Assembly (NCBI GenBank): GCA_910577215.1
Contig: CAJTMQ010000036.1
Location: 1-16,655 of the forward strand
Source of the DNA: an uncultured Eubacterium sp.
Lineage (GTDB): Bacteria; Bacillota; Clostridia; Oscillospirales; Acutalibacteraceae
Length of the DNA: 16,655 bases
Direction: 5' to 3'
Below are positions 7,556 through 13,458 of this stretch, piece by piece. The translations under genes and the position numbers were made by a program. Under the pieces are notes generated by a model. It was not told where the DNA came from. It saw only the letters and a list, made by a program, of their open reading frames with translations, and did not search any database. Within the stretch, counting starts at the first letter, position 1. Every line of letters starts with the position of its first letter.

Positions 7556-9471
7556 TATTTTATATAAACGCTCATTTCATTTTCTCCTCTGTTTGCCCAG
7601 CGGTAATAGGGGAGAAATTTTAGTTTTACAAGCGTTTCTTCTGTTTCACTGTATTCGTAATAAAGCCTGTTGCTGTCTTCTTTTTCTCTGTAGCCGTTTG
7701 CCGTTATAAATTCACCGTCAAGGTTGAATTTCGGATTGCGTGCCAGCCTTAAAAGATGAAGATTACTGCCGTTGTCCTTTTCCTCAATGCAGTAAACAAT
7801 CGGTCCTCTCATAACAGCAACCTTACCGATATTTTCCCTTACATTTGAATTGCATTTTATAATCTTTATTTCAGGATTGAATTCGGCGGTAAGTGTTTCA
7901 TCACCATTTATATCAAAGTAAGCATAGCCCTTTCTGATATACGGGTTTTCCTTGCTGAATTTAAAATGATTACTCCAGAACGGAATTCTGAGAGCGAGTG
8001 TGAAAGGCGTTTTTGCCTTTATTTTAAATTCAACTCTGCCGCTGTTCAGATAATCTGAATGTATTTCAATTTCTGCTTTATCGGTTGAAGTCCTTGCACT
8101 TTGGTATAGATTAATAAACAGTGTGCCCTCGTTTTCTGTAAAGCAGTATTCACCGTAATCGGAAATGAGCCTTGCAAGGTTCGGCGGGCAGCAGGCACAG
8201 TCAAACCATTTTTGCCTTACAGGCTTAACGTGACTTTTGCGTGAATCATATTTGCAGGCGGTCGGATGTACTTCAAGCGGATTAACATAAAAGAAAGACT
8301 TGCCGTCCTCCGCCATACCGGAAAGTATACCGTTATAAAGGCAGCGTTCCATTATATCTGCATATTTGGAATTGAAATCTGCCTGAAGCATTCTTCTTGC
8401 AAAGAAAACAAGACCTATTGATGCACAGGTTTCTGCATATGCAAGGTCATTCGGCAAATCGTATGCAAAGGTAAAGGCCTCGCCGTCCTTGGTAGAACCT
8501 ATTCCGCCGGTTATATACATTTTTTTATTTGCTATGTCATCAAAAAGCGTTTCGCAGGCTTTAAAAAGTGATTCGTTATCAGTAAGCCTTGCAACGTCCG
8601 CCATACCGCTGTACAGATAAACGCCTCTTACTGCATGACCGACTGCCTGATTCTGCTCCCATACAGGCAGGTGAGCCTGATTGTAAATATAATCAATTTT
8701 ATTACTGTTTTTAATCCCACGCTCTATGTCGAAATAATAGGGTCTTGTACCTCTACGTTCAATAAAGAGTTTGGCAGTATTTAAGTAACGCTCATTTCCG
8801 GTTGTTTCATAAAGCTTTACAAGTGCCATTTCAGCTATTTCATGACCGCCGTAACCCTTTTTTCCGTTTTCTCCGAAAACATCACATATTAAATCCGCAA
8901 AGCGGCAAACGGCATTCAGCAGCTTATTTTTGCCTGTGGTATTGTAATATGCCGTTGCCGCCTCGGCAAGATGACCGAAGCAGTACAGCTCGTGGTGATC
9001 TCTTAAATTTGTAAACGCCTTGTCAGGATTGTTTATTGTGTAAAATGAATCCAGATATCCGTTTTCAGCCTGTGCACTGCATATTAAATCTATTGCGCTG
9101 TCTGCAAGACTTTCAAGCTCTGTGTCAGGTGTGTTCTGCAGTGAATATGCAACGGCTTCAATCCATTTTGCAGGGTCTGAATCCTGGAATACCCATCCTA
9201 AAAATGAATTTTTATCTGCGTTTTCAGGTGTGTAATGCCATTTGTCTGTAGGAAATACAGGTGTTTTTTCACCGCGTTTGCGTTTGCTTAAAACCTCTGC
9301 AGCAAGGCGTAGATTTCTGAGCGAATAGCTTGACTCCGCATTTTCAATTTTATCATTGAGAGCCTGCCACTGATACGGGATAACCTCTTTTCGCACAAGC
9401 TCTATTTTGTTTATCCAGAATGAATCTGTAATTTCAACATTTTTGTTTGAAACGGGAATAGATTTCTCCAT
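7552..9471 (-). CDS. GH127 beta-L-arabinofuranosidase (HypBA1-like, DUF1680)
   Basis: A 639-residue glycosidase without signal peptide, so probably cytosolic. Characterised GH127 enzymes release L-arabinose from beta-1,2-linked arabinofuranose disaccharides, as found on hydroxyproline-rich plant glycoproteins, using a Zn-bound Cys nucleophile. The active-site set is visible: ITGGIGS at 320-326, Glu331 (general acid/base position), Glu347 and Cys349 in AETCAS, then Cys427-Cys428 in CACCPPN. These match the Glu322, Glu338, Cys340, Cys417-Cys418 arrangement of Bifidobacterium longum HypBA1, so the enzyme looks intact. Length is close to that of HypBA1. GGAGGT lies upstream of the start. It is convergent with the GPH symporter, which could bring in its substrate. 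GH146 and other relatives share the fold, so exact linkage is uncertain. Confidence 0.88.
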   Translation of the reverse strand: MEKSIPVSNKNVEITDSFWINKIELVRKEVIPYQWQALNDKIENAESSYSLRNLRLAAEVLSKRKRGEKTPVFPTDKWHYTPENADKNSFLGWVFQDSDPAKWIEAVAYSLQNTPDTELESLADSAIDLICSAQAENGYLDSFYTINNPDKAFTNLRDHHELYCFGHLAEAATAYYNTTGKNKLLNAVCRFADLICDVFGENGKKGYGGHEIAEMALVKLYETTGNERYLNTAKLFIERRGTRPYYFDIERGIKNSNKIDYIYNQAHLPVWEQNQAVGHAVRGVYLYSGMADVARLTDNESLFKACETLFDDIANKKMYITGGIGSTKDGEAFTFAYDLPNDLAYAETCASIGLVFFARRMLQADFNSKYADIMERCLYNGILSGMAEDGKSFFYVNPLEVHPTACKYDSRKSHVKPVRQKWFDCACCPPNLARLISDYGEYCFTENEGTLFINLYQSARTSTDKAEIEIHSDYLNSGRVEFKIKAKTPFTLALRIPFWSNHFKFSKENPYIRKGYAYFDINGDETLTAEFNPEIKIIKCNSNVRENIGKVAVMRGPIVYCIEEKDNGSNLHLLRLARNPKFNLDGEFITANGYREKEDSNRLYYEYSETEETLVKLKFLPYYRWANRGENEMSVYIKY

Positions 9472-9493
9472 AGCATTACCTCCGTATGCAATG

Positions 9494-9530
9494 ATTATAA
9501 TAGAAGCGGGCGGAAAAGTAAACCCTTTAC
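9494..9530 (-). promoter_or_regulatory. Promoter and palindromic operator candidate of the GH127 gene
   Basis: On the minus strand, TTTACT (9522-9517) and a perfect TATAAT (9499-9494) are 17 bases apart. A perfect dyad, GTAAA-CCC-TTTAC (9518-9530), covers the -35 box. That placement is typical of repressor binding. A further GGCGG/CCGCC pair (9509-9513, 9530-9534) lies around it but is not symmetric. No dedicated sugar regulator is encoded in the window. Confidence 0.6.
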
Positions 9531-9540
9531 CGCCTGTCTT

Positions 9541-9840
9541 TTATGCAGCAATATCTAAGCCGTTAAGGTTTATTCCTTTAAGCTCGTTTTGCCTTTCTGA
9601 TACTCGTCTGTTGTGTCTTTCACGTAATTCACGTTCCTTTTTCTTTTTTTCGCATCTTGATTCCTTGATAAGAAAAAAGGCAGAAAATATAGCAAAATAA
9701 GTTATTATTTCTGCAACAAATAAAATTCTCATCTGCATTCCTGTTAAGTTCGTGAAAAGATGAAAGGGAAGTGCCAGAGCACCGTAGCCGACAATAATTG
9801 CCGCCGCTGATATTATGAGTGTGCTTATTACTTTTTTCAT
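9541..9840 (-). CDS. Small two-helix membrane protein of unknown function
   Basis: A 99-residue protein I do not recognise. It has two hydrophobic segments (about residues 4-27 and 37-60), then a strongly charged tail with a KKKKERELRERHNRR run and a short hydrophilic end. By the positive-inside rule the tail is probably cytosolic. The start is well supported by GGAGG ten bases upstream (GGAGGAATTCAAAATG), and a promoter lies before that, so it is likely a real gene. It is followed on the same strand by the GH127 promoter, 69 bases before the GH127 start, but nothing links the two functionally. Confidence 0.65.
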   Translation of the reverse strand: MKKVISTLIISAAAIIVGYGALALPFHLFTNLTGMQMRILFVAEIITYFAIFSAFFLIKESRCEKKKKERELRERHNRRVSERQNELKGINLNGLDIAA

Positions 9841-9873
9841 TTTGAATTCCTCCTTGAATTTCTTTACAAGTTT

Positions 9874-9901
9874 ATTTTATCAAAAGGAATTCTGTTTTCA
9901 A
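9874..9901 (-). promoter_or_regulatory. Predicted promoter of the small membrane protein gene
   Basis: On the minus strand, TTGAAA (9901-9896) and TAAAAT (9879-9874) with a 16-base spacer, about 35 bases upstream of the start codon. Confidence 0.55.
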
Positions 9902-9912
9902 TAGCTCTAAGG

Positions 9913-9940
9913 CTATATGTACAATTTATTGGACATATAG
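9913..9940. repeat. Inverted repeat between the regulator gene and the small membrane protein gene
   Basis: CTATATGT (9913-9920) and ACATATAG (9933-9940) are perfect inverted arms, with an inner CAA/TTG pairing. It starts just upstream of the -35 box of the small membrane protein gene. There is no T-run following it on the minus strand; on the plus strand a T6 run starts seven bases later. It could be an operator or a weak terminator. Confidence 0.4.
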
Positions 9941-9952
9941 GGCAAGATTTTT

Positions 9953-11212
9953 TCAAATTAATGCTTTTTTTAAAGCAGAAACAGCAGGGGTGAACATATT
10001 CTGCGGCACTGCCCCGGTGTTAAAAACAACTTTGATTTTATTATTTTCATAGCTTTCAACCGAAACGGCTATACCGTTTCTTTCAAATTCTTCAACATCC
10101 TTTGAAAATTCAATGCTCATAATAACTTGCAGTGCATTTTCACTTATTTCAATTTCCGCGTCTTTGAATTCATTTGAAAGCAAAGCGGCAAAGACCTTTG
10201 CCTTAGAGGTGTAAAATCTTCTTGTTTTTCTTATTTGGGCTTTCAGGTGTCCGTCCCTGATATACTGGCATAATGCAATCTGTTCTGTTTTTCCTGCTGT
10301 CTGGTTGTATTTATATATATTGCTTTTGTATTTTTGAGCAAGCTCTTCGGTAAGTACCATAAAGCTTATTCGTATAGACGGCAGAAGAAGGCTTGAAAAC
10401 GAGCCCATATAAACCACATTGCTTCCGCCTGCAAGTGCATGAAGCGAGGGCGTGGGCATACTGTTATACTGAAAGTCACTTTCATAATCGTCCTCAATGA
10501 TAAGACTGTTGCTTTTGGCAGAATGTTTAACAAGCTCTATTCTTCGTTTATTCGGCATAACATCACCAAGCTTTGTCATATGCGACGGCGAAACATAGAT
10601 TATTTTTGCATCCTTGTATCTGTACTTTATCTCAAAGCCGTAATCCTCAAACAGGCTTGCCCCCTGAACAAAACTTTTATCGGGGAATGAAACATCGTAT
10701 TTTTCATCTATAAGTGAGCATAAAATGCTCAGCAGGCTCTGTACTCCCGCACCTATTACAATTCTGTTAGGCGAGGTTACAACATTTCTCTTTTCTCTTA
10801 TATAATCTGAAAGTACTTCTCTTAATTCATATTCACCCTGAGCCTCACTGTAGCTGAGCAGTCTGTCATCCTGCCGCAGGGCATTTTTCATATATCTGCG
10901 CCACAAATCAAATTCAAAGCTTTCTTTGTCAGCACTGCCGCTTTTAAAATCATATACAATATTATTTATGCTGCTTCTGTTTTCAGTTTCAATATGTTTT
11001 GCGGCTTGGTAAGAAACATAATATCCGCTCTGCGGCTCGCTTATTATAAAACCATCTGCCGCAAGAGCAAAGTAGGCATTCTGAACAGTTGTGCGGCTTA
11101 CTCCGTATAGTATTGCTGCTTTTCTTACAGACGGCAGTCTTGCCCCGGAAATGAGTTGACCGCTTATGATTTCTTTTCTTATTTTATTATAAAGTTCATC
11201 ATATTTGCTCAT
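9953..11212 (-). CDS. pdxR: MocR-family (GntR plus aminotransferase-like) regulator, PdxR-type
   Basis: A 419-residue transcription factor. Residues 1-67 form a GntR winged helix (ISGARLPSVRKAAILYGVSR then TVQNAYFAL). From about 95 onward is a fold-type I aminotransferase-like domain: conserved IIEDDYESDF at 238-247 and the helix YMGSFSSLLLPSIRISF at 268-284. In MocR proteins the latter reads GTFSK, with Lys forming the PLP aldimine; here that residue is Ser274. The stretch before SPSHMTKLG is also shorter than usual. I chose the ATG at 11212 (AAGG 9 bases upstream) over 11272, which falls inside the promoter. It is divergent from a pyridoxal kinase and an ECF S component, which is the PdxR context. 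It presumably controls B6 salvage, but its sensing mode may be atypical. Confidence 0.8.
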   Translation of the reverse strand: MSKYDELYNKIRKEIISGQLISGARLPSVRKAAILYGVSRTTVQNAYFALAADGFIISEPQSGYYVSYQAAKHIETENRSSINNIVYDFKSGSADKESFEFDLWRRYMKNALRQDDRLLSYSEAQGEYELREVLSDYIREKRNVVTSPNRIVIGAGVQSLLSILCSLIDEKYDVSFPDKSFVQGASLFEDYGFEIKYRYKDAKIIYVSPSHMTKLGDVMPNKRRIELVKHSAKSNSLIIEDDYESDFQYNSMPTPSLHALAGGSNVVYMGSFSSLLLPSIRISFMVLTEELAQKYKSNIYKYNQTAGKTEQIALCQYIRDGHLKAQIRKTRRFYTSKAKVFAALLSNEFKDAEIEISENALQVIMSIEFSKDVEEFERNGIAVSVESYENNKIKVVFNTGAVPQNMFTPAVSALKKALI

Positions 11213-11234
11213 AAAACTGTACCTTAAAAAATAA

Positions 11235-11264
11235 TTGTAATTAGTGCCGATAATATTATATACT
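11235..11264 (+). promoter_or_regulatory. Predicted promoter of the pyridoxal kinase gene
   Basis: TTGTAA at 11235-11240 and TATACT at 11259-11264, spacer 18, ending 35 bases before the chosen kinase start. It overlaps the divergent regulator promoter, so one bound protein could affect both. Confidence 0.5.
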
Positions 11265-11284
11265 ATTATCAATGATTAATCAAT
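11255..11284 (-). promoter_or_regulatory. Predicted regulator promoter with direct-repeat operator candidate
   Basis: On the minus strand, TTGATT (11283-11278) and TATAAT (11260-11255) are 17 bases apart. The hexamer ATCAAT occurs twice on the plus strand (11268-11273 and 11279-11284), 11 bases apart, about one helical turn. MocR regulators commonly bind direct repeats, so this is a candidate site, though the repeats are short and AT-rich. Confidence 0.5.
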
Positions 11285-11299
11285 AAGGAATTGAATTCA

Positions 11300-12100
11300 A
11301 TGAAAAAGTGTGCACTTATCAATGATCTTTCGGGGTTTGGAAAATGCTCTCTCGGTGTGGGAATACCAATCATATCCGTTTTAGGGGCGGAGGCTCATCC
11401 GCTGCCTACAGCAGTGCTTTCCAATCAAACAGGCTACAGCAGCTTTGCAAAGGTTGATTTAACTGAATATTTAACACCGTTTTTTAATGAATGGAATAAA
11501 CTCGGCATATCGTTTGACGGTATTTTAACAGGCTACTTTTCAGACGAAAAGCAGATTGATGCCGTTCTGGAATTTACCAAGAAGGCAGATGCTCTGCTCC
11601 TTGTGGATCCCGTTATGGGCGACTCGGGTCAGCGTTACAAGGGCTTTTCGGATTCGCTGTGCAGTAAGGTTAAGCAACTTGCATTATCGGCAGATATTGT
11701 TACGCCGAATTTAACCGAGCTTTATCTTTTAACAGGAGAGCAAGATATTAAAAAGGGTGCTGACATTCTGCTTGAAAGCGGTATAAAGGCAGTTGTTGTA
11801 ACCGGTATAAACAAGAATAATGAAATAGGAAATGCGGTTTTTGAAAAGGGAAGAAGCGAAGAATACTTTGCCCATTATTCAGAGGGCAGCTTTTCCGGAA
11901 CAGGCGATATGCTTTCTTCTATCGTTATGGGTAAGCTGCTTTCAGGCAGTGATGTGTTTGATGCTGTTAAAACCGCAACGTATTTCATTTCTTTTGTAAT
12001 CAAAAATTCCGATGTTCATAACCGAAACGACGGTGTTGATTTTGAAAAATATTTATATAGGTTAGGACTTGAGCAAAATGAAAACCAAGAAAAAAAATAA
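11300..12100 (+). CDS. pdxY: Pyridoxal/pyridoxamine kinase (PfkB-like ribokinase superfamily)
   Basis: A 266-residue cytosolic kinase that phosphorylates B6 vitamers with ATP. Visible motifs: NDLSGFGKCSL near the N-terminus (residues 8-18), which is typical of pyridoxal kinases; LVDPVMGD at 101-108; TPNLTEL at 135-141; the nucleotide-binding VVVTG at 165-169; and the anion hole SGTGDM at 199-204 with catalytic Asp203. The start is ATG 11300, with AAGGAA at 11285-11290 nine bases upstream; an in-frame TTG at 11291 abuts that site and is less likely. It overlaps the next gene by 23 bases. Divergence from a PdxR-type regulator and linkage to an S component support B6 salvage over thiamin precursor phosphorylation. 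PdxY and PdxK forms cannot be separated with certainty. Confidence 0.85.
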   Translation: MKKCALINDLSGFGKCSLGVGIPIISVLGAEAHPLPTAVLSNQTGYSSFAKVDLTEYLTPFFNEWNKLGISFDGILTGYFSDEKQIDAVLEFTKKADALLLVDPVMGDSGQRYKGFSDSLCSKVKQLALSADIVTPNLTELYLLTGEQDIKKGADILLESGIKAVVVTGINKNNEIGNAVFEKGRSEEYFAHYSEGSFSGTGDMLSSIVMGKLLSGSDVFDAVKTATYFISFVIKNSDVHNRNDGVDFEKYLYRLGLEQNENQEKK

Positions 12101-12623
12101 AGTTATATTAATAACAACAACAGCACTTTTTACTGCACTTGTTACAGTAGGCACAACAGTTATTCAGATTCCTGTTGCAGGTAAGGGCTACACACATTTC
12201 GGTGATTCAATGATTTACCTTGCGGCGTGTATTCTTCCGGGACCTTGCTCCGTTTTTGCAGCTTCGGTTGGTGCGGCACTTGCGGATTTGCTTACAGGCT
12301 ATGCACTTTATGCACCTGCAACATTTATTATAAAAGCGTTGAATGCGGTTCCGTTTATATTAATGCGTATTTACTTGAAAAGAAAAAATAAAGATGATAA
12401 AATACTGAATTGGCAGATAATTCTTATGCTTATACCAACAACGCTTGTTACAATGTTCGGCTATATGATTGCAGACTGTATTCTTGTTGGCGGAGAGGTT
12501 GCAATTATTTCTGCAATAACAGGCGGATGGGTTCAGCCCGGCGGCAGTGCAGTTGTTTTTGTTATTCTTGCTGCTGCACTTGACAGAATTGGTTTTAAAA
12601 GTAAAATTAAAAAACAATTATAA
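12078..12623 (+). CDS. ECF transporter S component, predicted B6-vitamer specific (PdxU2-like)
   Basis: A 181-residue integral membrane protein with about six hydrophobic segments, the size and form of an ECF substrate-binding S component. The FGDSMIYLAACILPGP segment (41-56) and GAALADLLTGYALYAP at 65-80, followed by ATFIIKALNA, match the family that includes HmpT/ThiW-like and PdxU2 proteins. No EcfA, EcfA' or EcfT lies nearby, so it would use a shared energising module encoded elsewhere. The start at ATG 12078 has AGGA ten bases upstream and lies inside the kinase gene, implying translational coupling. Specificity for pyridoxine-type vitamers is inferred from the kinase and PdxR-type context; a thiamin precursor is the main alternative. 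Confidence 0.78.
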   Translation: MKTKKKNKVILITTTALFTALVTVGTTVIQIPVAGKGYTHFGDSMIYLAACILPGPCSVFAASVGAALADLLTGYALYAPATFIIKALNAVPFILMRIYLKRKNKDDKILNWQIILMLIPTTLVTMFGYMIADCILVGGEVAIISAITGGWVQPGGSAVVFVILAAALDRIGFKSKIKKQL

Positions 12624-12628
12624 GGAGA

Positions 12629-12649
12629 ATAGTGTGAAAATTACACTAT
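12629..12649 (+). repeat. Small perfect hairpin just after the S component gene
   Basis: ATAGTGT (12629-12635) and ACACTAT (12643-12649) form a 7-bp stem with a seven-base loop. No T-run follows, so it is not a standard terminator. Confidence 0.4.
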
Positions 12650-12687
12650 TTAAATTATATAGTCCTCAAAATTTGCCTGTGGCATAA
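12634..12687 (+). CDS. Possible 17-residue leader peptide
   Basis: A strong AAGGAG (12622-12627), overlapping the stop of the S component gene, lies six bases before a GTG that opens a 17-codon frame ending at TAA 12685-12687. The predicted peptide is MKITLFKLYSPQNLPVA. The ribosome binding site is better than those of most large genes here, which is why I list it. The frame runs through two hairpins. There is no homology I recognise, and it may be chance. Confidence 0.25.
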   Translation: MKITLFKLYSPQNLPVA

Positions 12688-12694
12688 TTTTGAG
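12665..12694 (+). repeat. Stable hairpin upstream of the second pseudoknot element
   Basis: CTCAAAATT (12665-12673) pairs with AATTTTGAG (12686-12694), and TGCC with GGCA inside it, with one bulged T and a three-base loop: 13 pairs in all. It lacks a T-run, so it is not an obvious intrinsic terminator. It might protect or process the B6 transcript before the radical SAM gene. Confidence 0.5.
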
Positions 12695-12696
12695 AT

Positions 12697-12790
12697 GGCC
12701 AAATTCCCACTATATGCCTTGTCCGGCTACAACAAGGCGTATTAATAATTCTCAATGAACTATTTGTAGCCGGAAAGGCTATGGAAATTT
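12697..12790 (+). ncRNA. Candidate cis-regulatory pseudoknot RNA, copy B
   Basis: Same architecture as the element at 4078-4158. Hairpin P2 is perfect: GCCTTGT (12716-12722) with ACAAGGC (12732-12738). Its nine-base loop CCGGCTACA (12723-12731) is fully complementary to TGTAGCCGG (12765-12773), giving a 9-bp pseudoknot. Outer pairing uses AAATTCCCA (12701-12709) with TGGAAATTT (12782-12790), with one C-A mismatch. The pseudoknot strand overlaps GGAAAGG (12772-12778), the likely ribosome binding region of the radical SAM gene. Conserved blocks match copy A, while the loop extension and P2 length differ in ways that keep pairing. A translational switch is inferred. Confidence 0.55.
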
Positions 12791-12792
12791 AT

Positions 12793-13407
12793 ATGAAAAC
12801 AGATATAGTATACAGATTAGGTGACGGTGTTTATCTTAACATCACAAATAAATGCCCGTGCAGATGTGCATTCTGTATCCGCTCGCAGGGCGAAGCAGTA
12901 GGGGATGCCGAAAGGCTTTGGTTTGAAACAGAGCCATCTGTTGATGAAATAAAAAAAGCAATTGATGACTTTGATTTTACAGGTGTTGACGAGGTTGTTT
13001 TCTGCGGCTACGGTGAGCCTACCAATGCCTATGATAATTTGATTGCAACTGCAAAATACATAAGGAAAACACATCCTGATATGCGAATACGCCTTAACAC
13101 AAACGGACTGTCTGATTTAATTAATGAAAAGCCTACCGCTGAGGAGTTGTGCTCCGTGCTTGACAGTATATCTGTTTCTCTTAATGATACGGATTCCGAG
13201 AAGTACGATAAAATTACAAGAAACATATATCCGGGTATTGCCTTTGATGCAATGCTTGATTTTACAAGAGAATGTGTAAAATACTGTGATGATGTAAGAA
13301 TGACGGTTGTGGATGTTATTCCTCAGGAGGATATAGAGAAATCAAGAATTATATGTGAAAGCTGCGGAGCTAAATTCCGTGTTCGTTCCTTTTCAAAAGG
13401 GCAATAA
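12793..13407 (+). CDS. TatD-associated radical SAM protein
   Basis: A 204-residue compact radical SAM protein. The [4Fe-4S] motif CxxxCxxC is formed by Cys21, Cys25 and Cys28 (CPCRCAFC), right after VYLNITNKC, and is followed by a GYGEPT motif that binds SAM and by RLNTNGL. Short length and this N-terminus fit the TatD-family-associated radical SAM group, whose reaction is unknown to me. No tatD gene lies in the window. I chose ATG 12793 over ATG 12781: family proteins start close to the KTDIVYRLGD segment, 12781 lies inside the leader element, and 12793 gives nearly the same distance from TGTAGC (22 bases) as in copy A (19). The gene follows the B6 salvage genes and ends at a terminator. Confidence 0.8.
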   Translation: MKTDIVYRLGDGVYLNITNKCPCRCAFCIRSQGEAVGDAERLWFETEPSVDEIKKAIDDFDFTGVDEVVFCGYGEPTNAYDNLIATAKYIRKTHPDMRIRLNTNGLSDLINEKPTAEELCSVLDSISVSLNDTDSEKYDKITRNIYPGIAFDAMLDFTRECVKYCDDVRMTVVDVIPQEDIEKSRIICESCGAKFRVRSFSKGQ

Positions 13408-13411
13408 TAGC

Positions 13412-13452
13412 AAAAAAAGAAGCTGATTTGAATTAATCAGCTTCTTTTTTTA
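13412..13452. terminator. Bidirectional terminator between the radical SAM and GH30 genes
   Basis: GAAGCTGATT (13419-13428) pairs with AATCAGCTTC (13435-13444). A7 precedes and T7 follows, giving a T-run on each strand. It sits between convergent genes and can serve both. Confidence 0.9.
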
Positions 13453-13458
13453 TTCAAT

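Noticed and set aside
11213..11272. Longer MocR start at 11272
   Set aside because: The extra 20 residues are hydrophobic and unlike a GntR N-terminus, and the codons run through both divergent promoters.
12781..12792. Upstream ATG as the start of the radical SAM gene
   Set aside because: It lies inside the 3' arm of the leader element, too close to GGAAAGG, and adds four residues not expected for the family.
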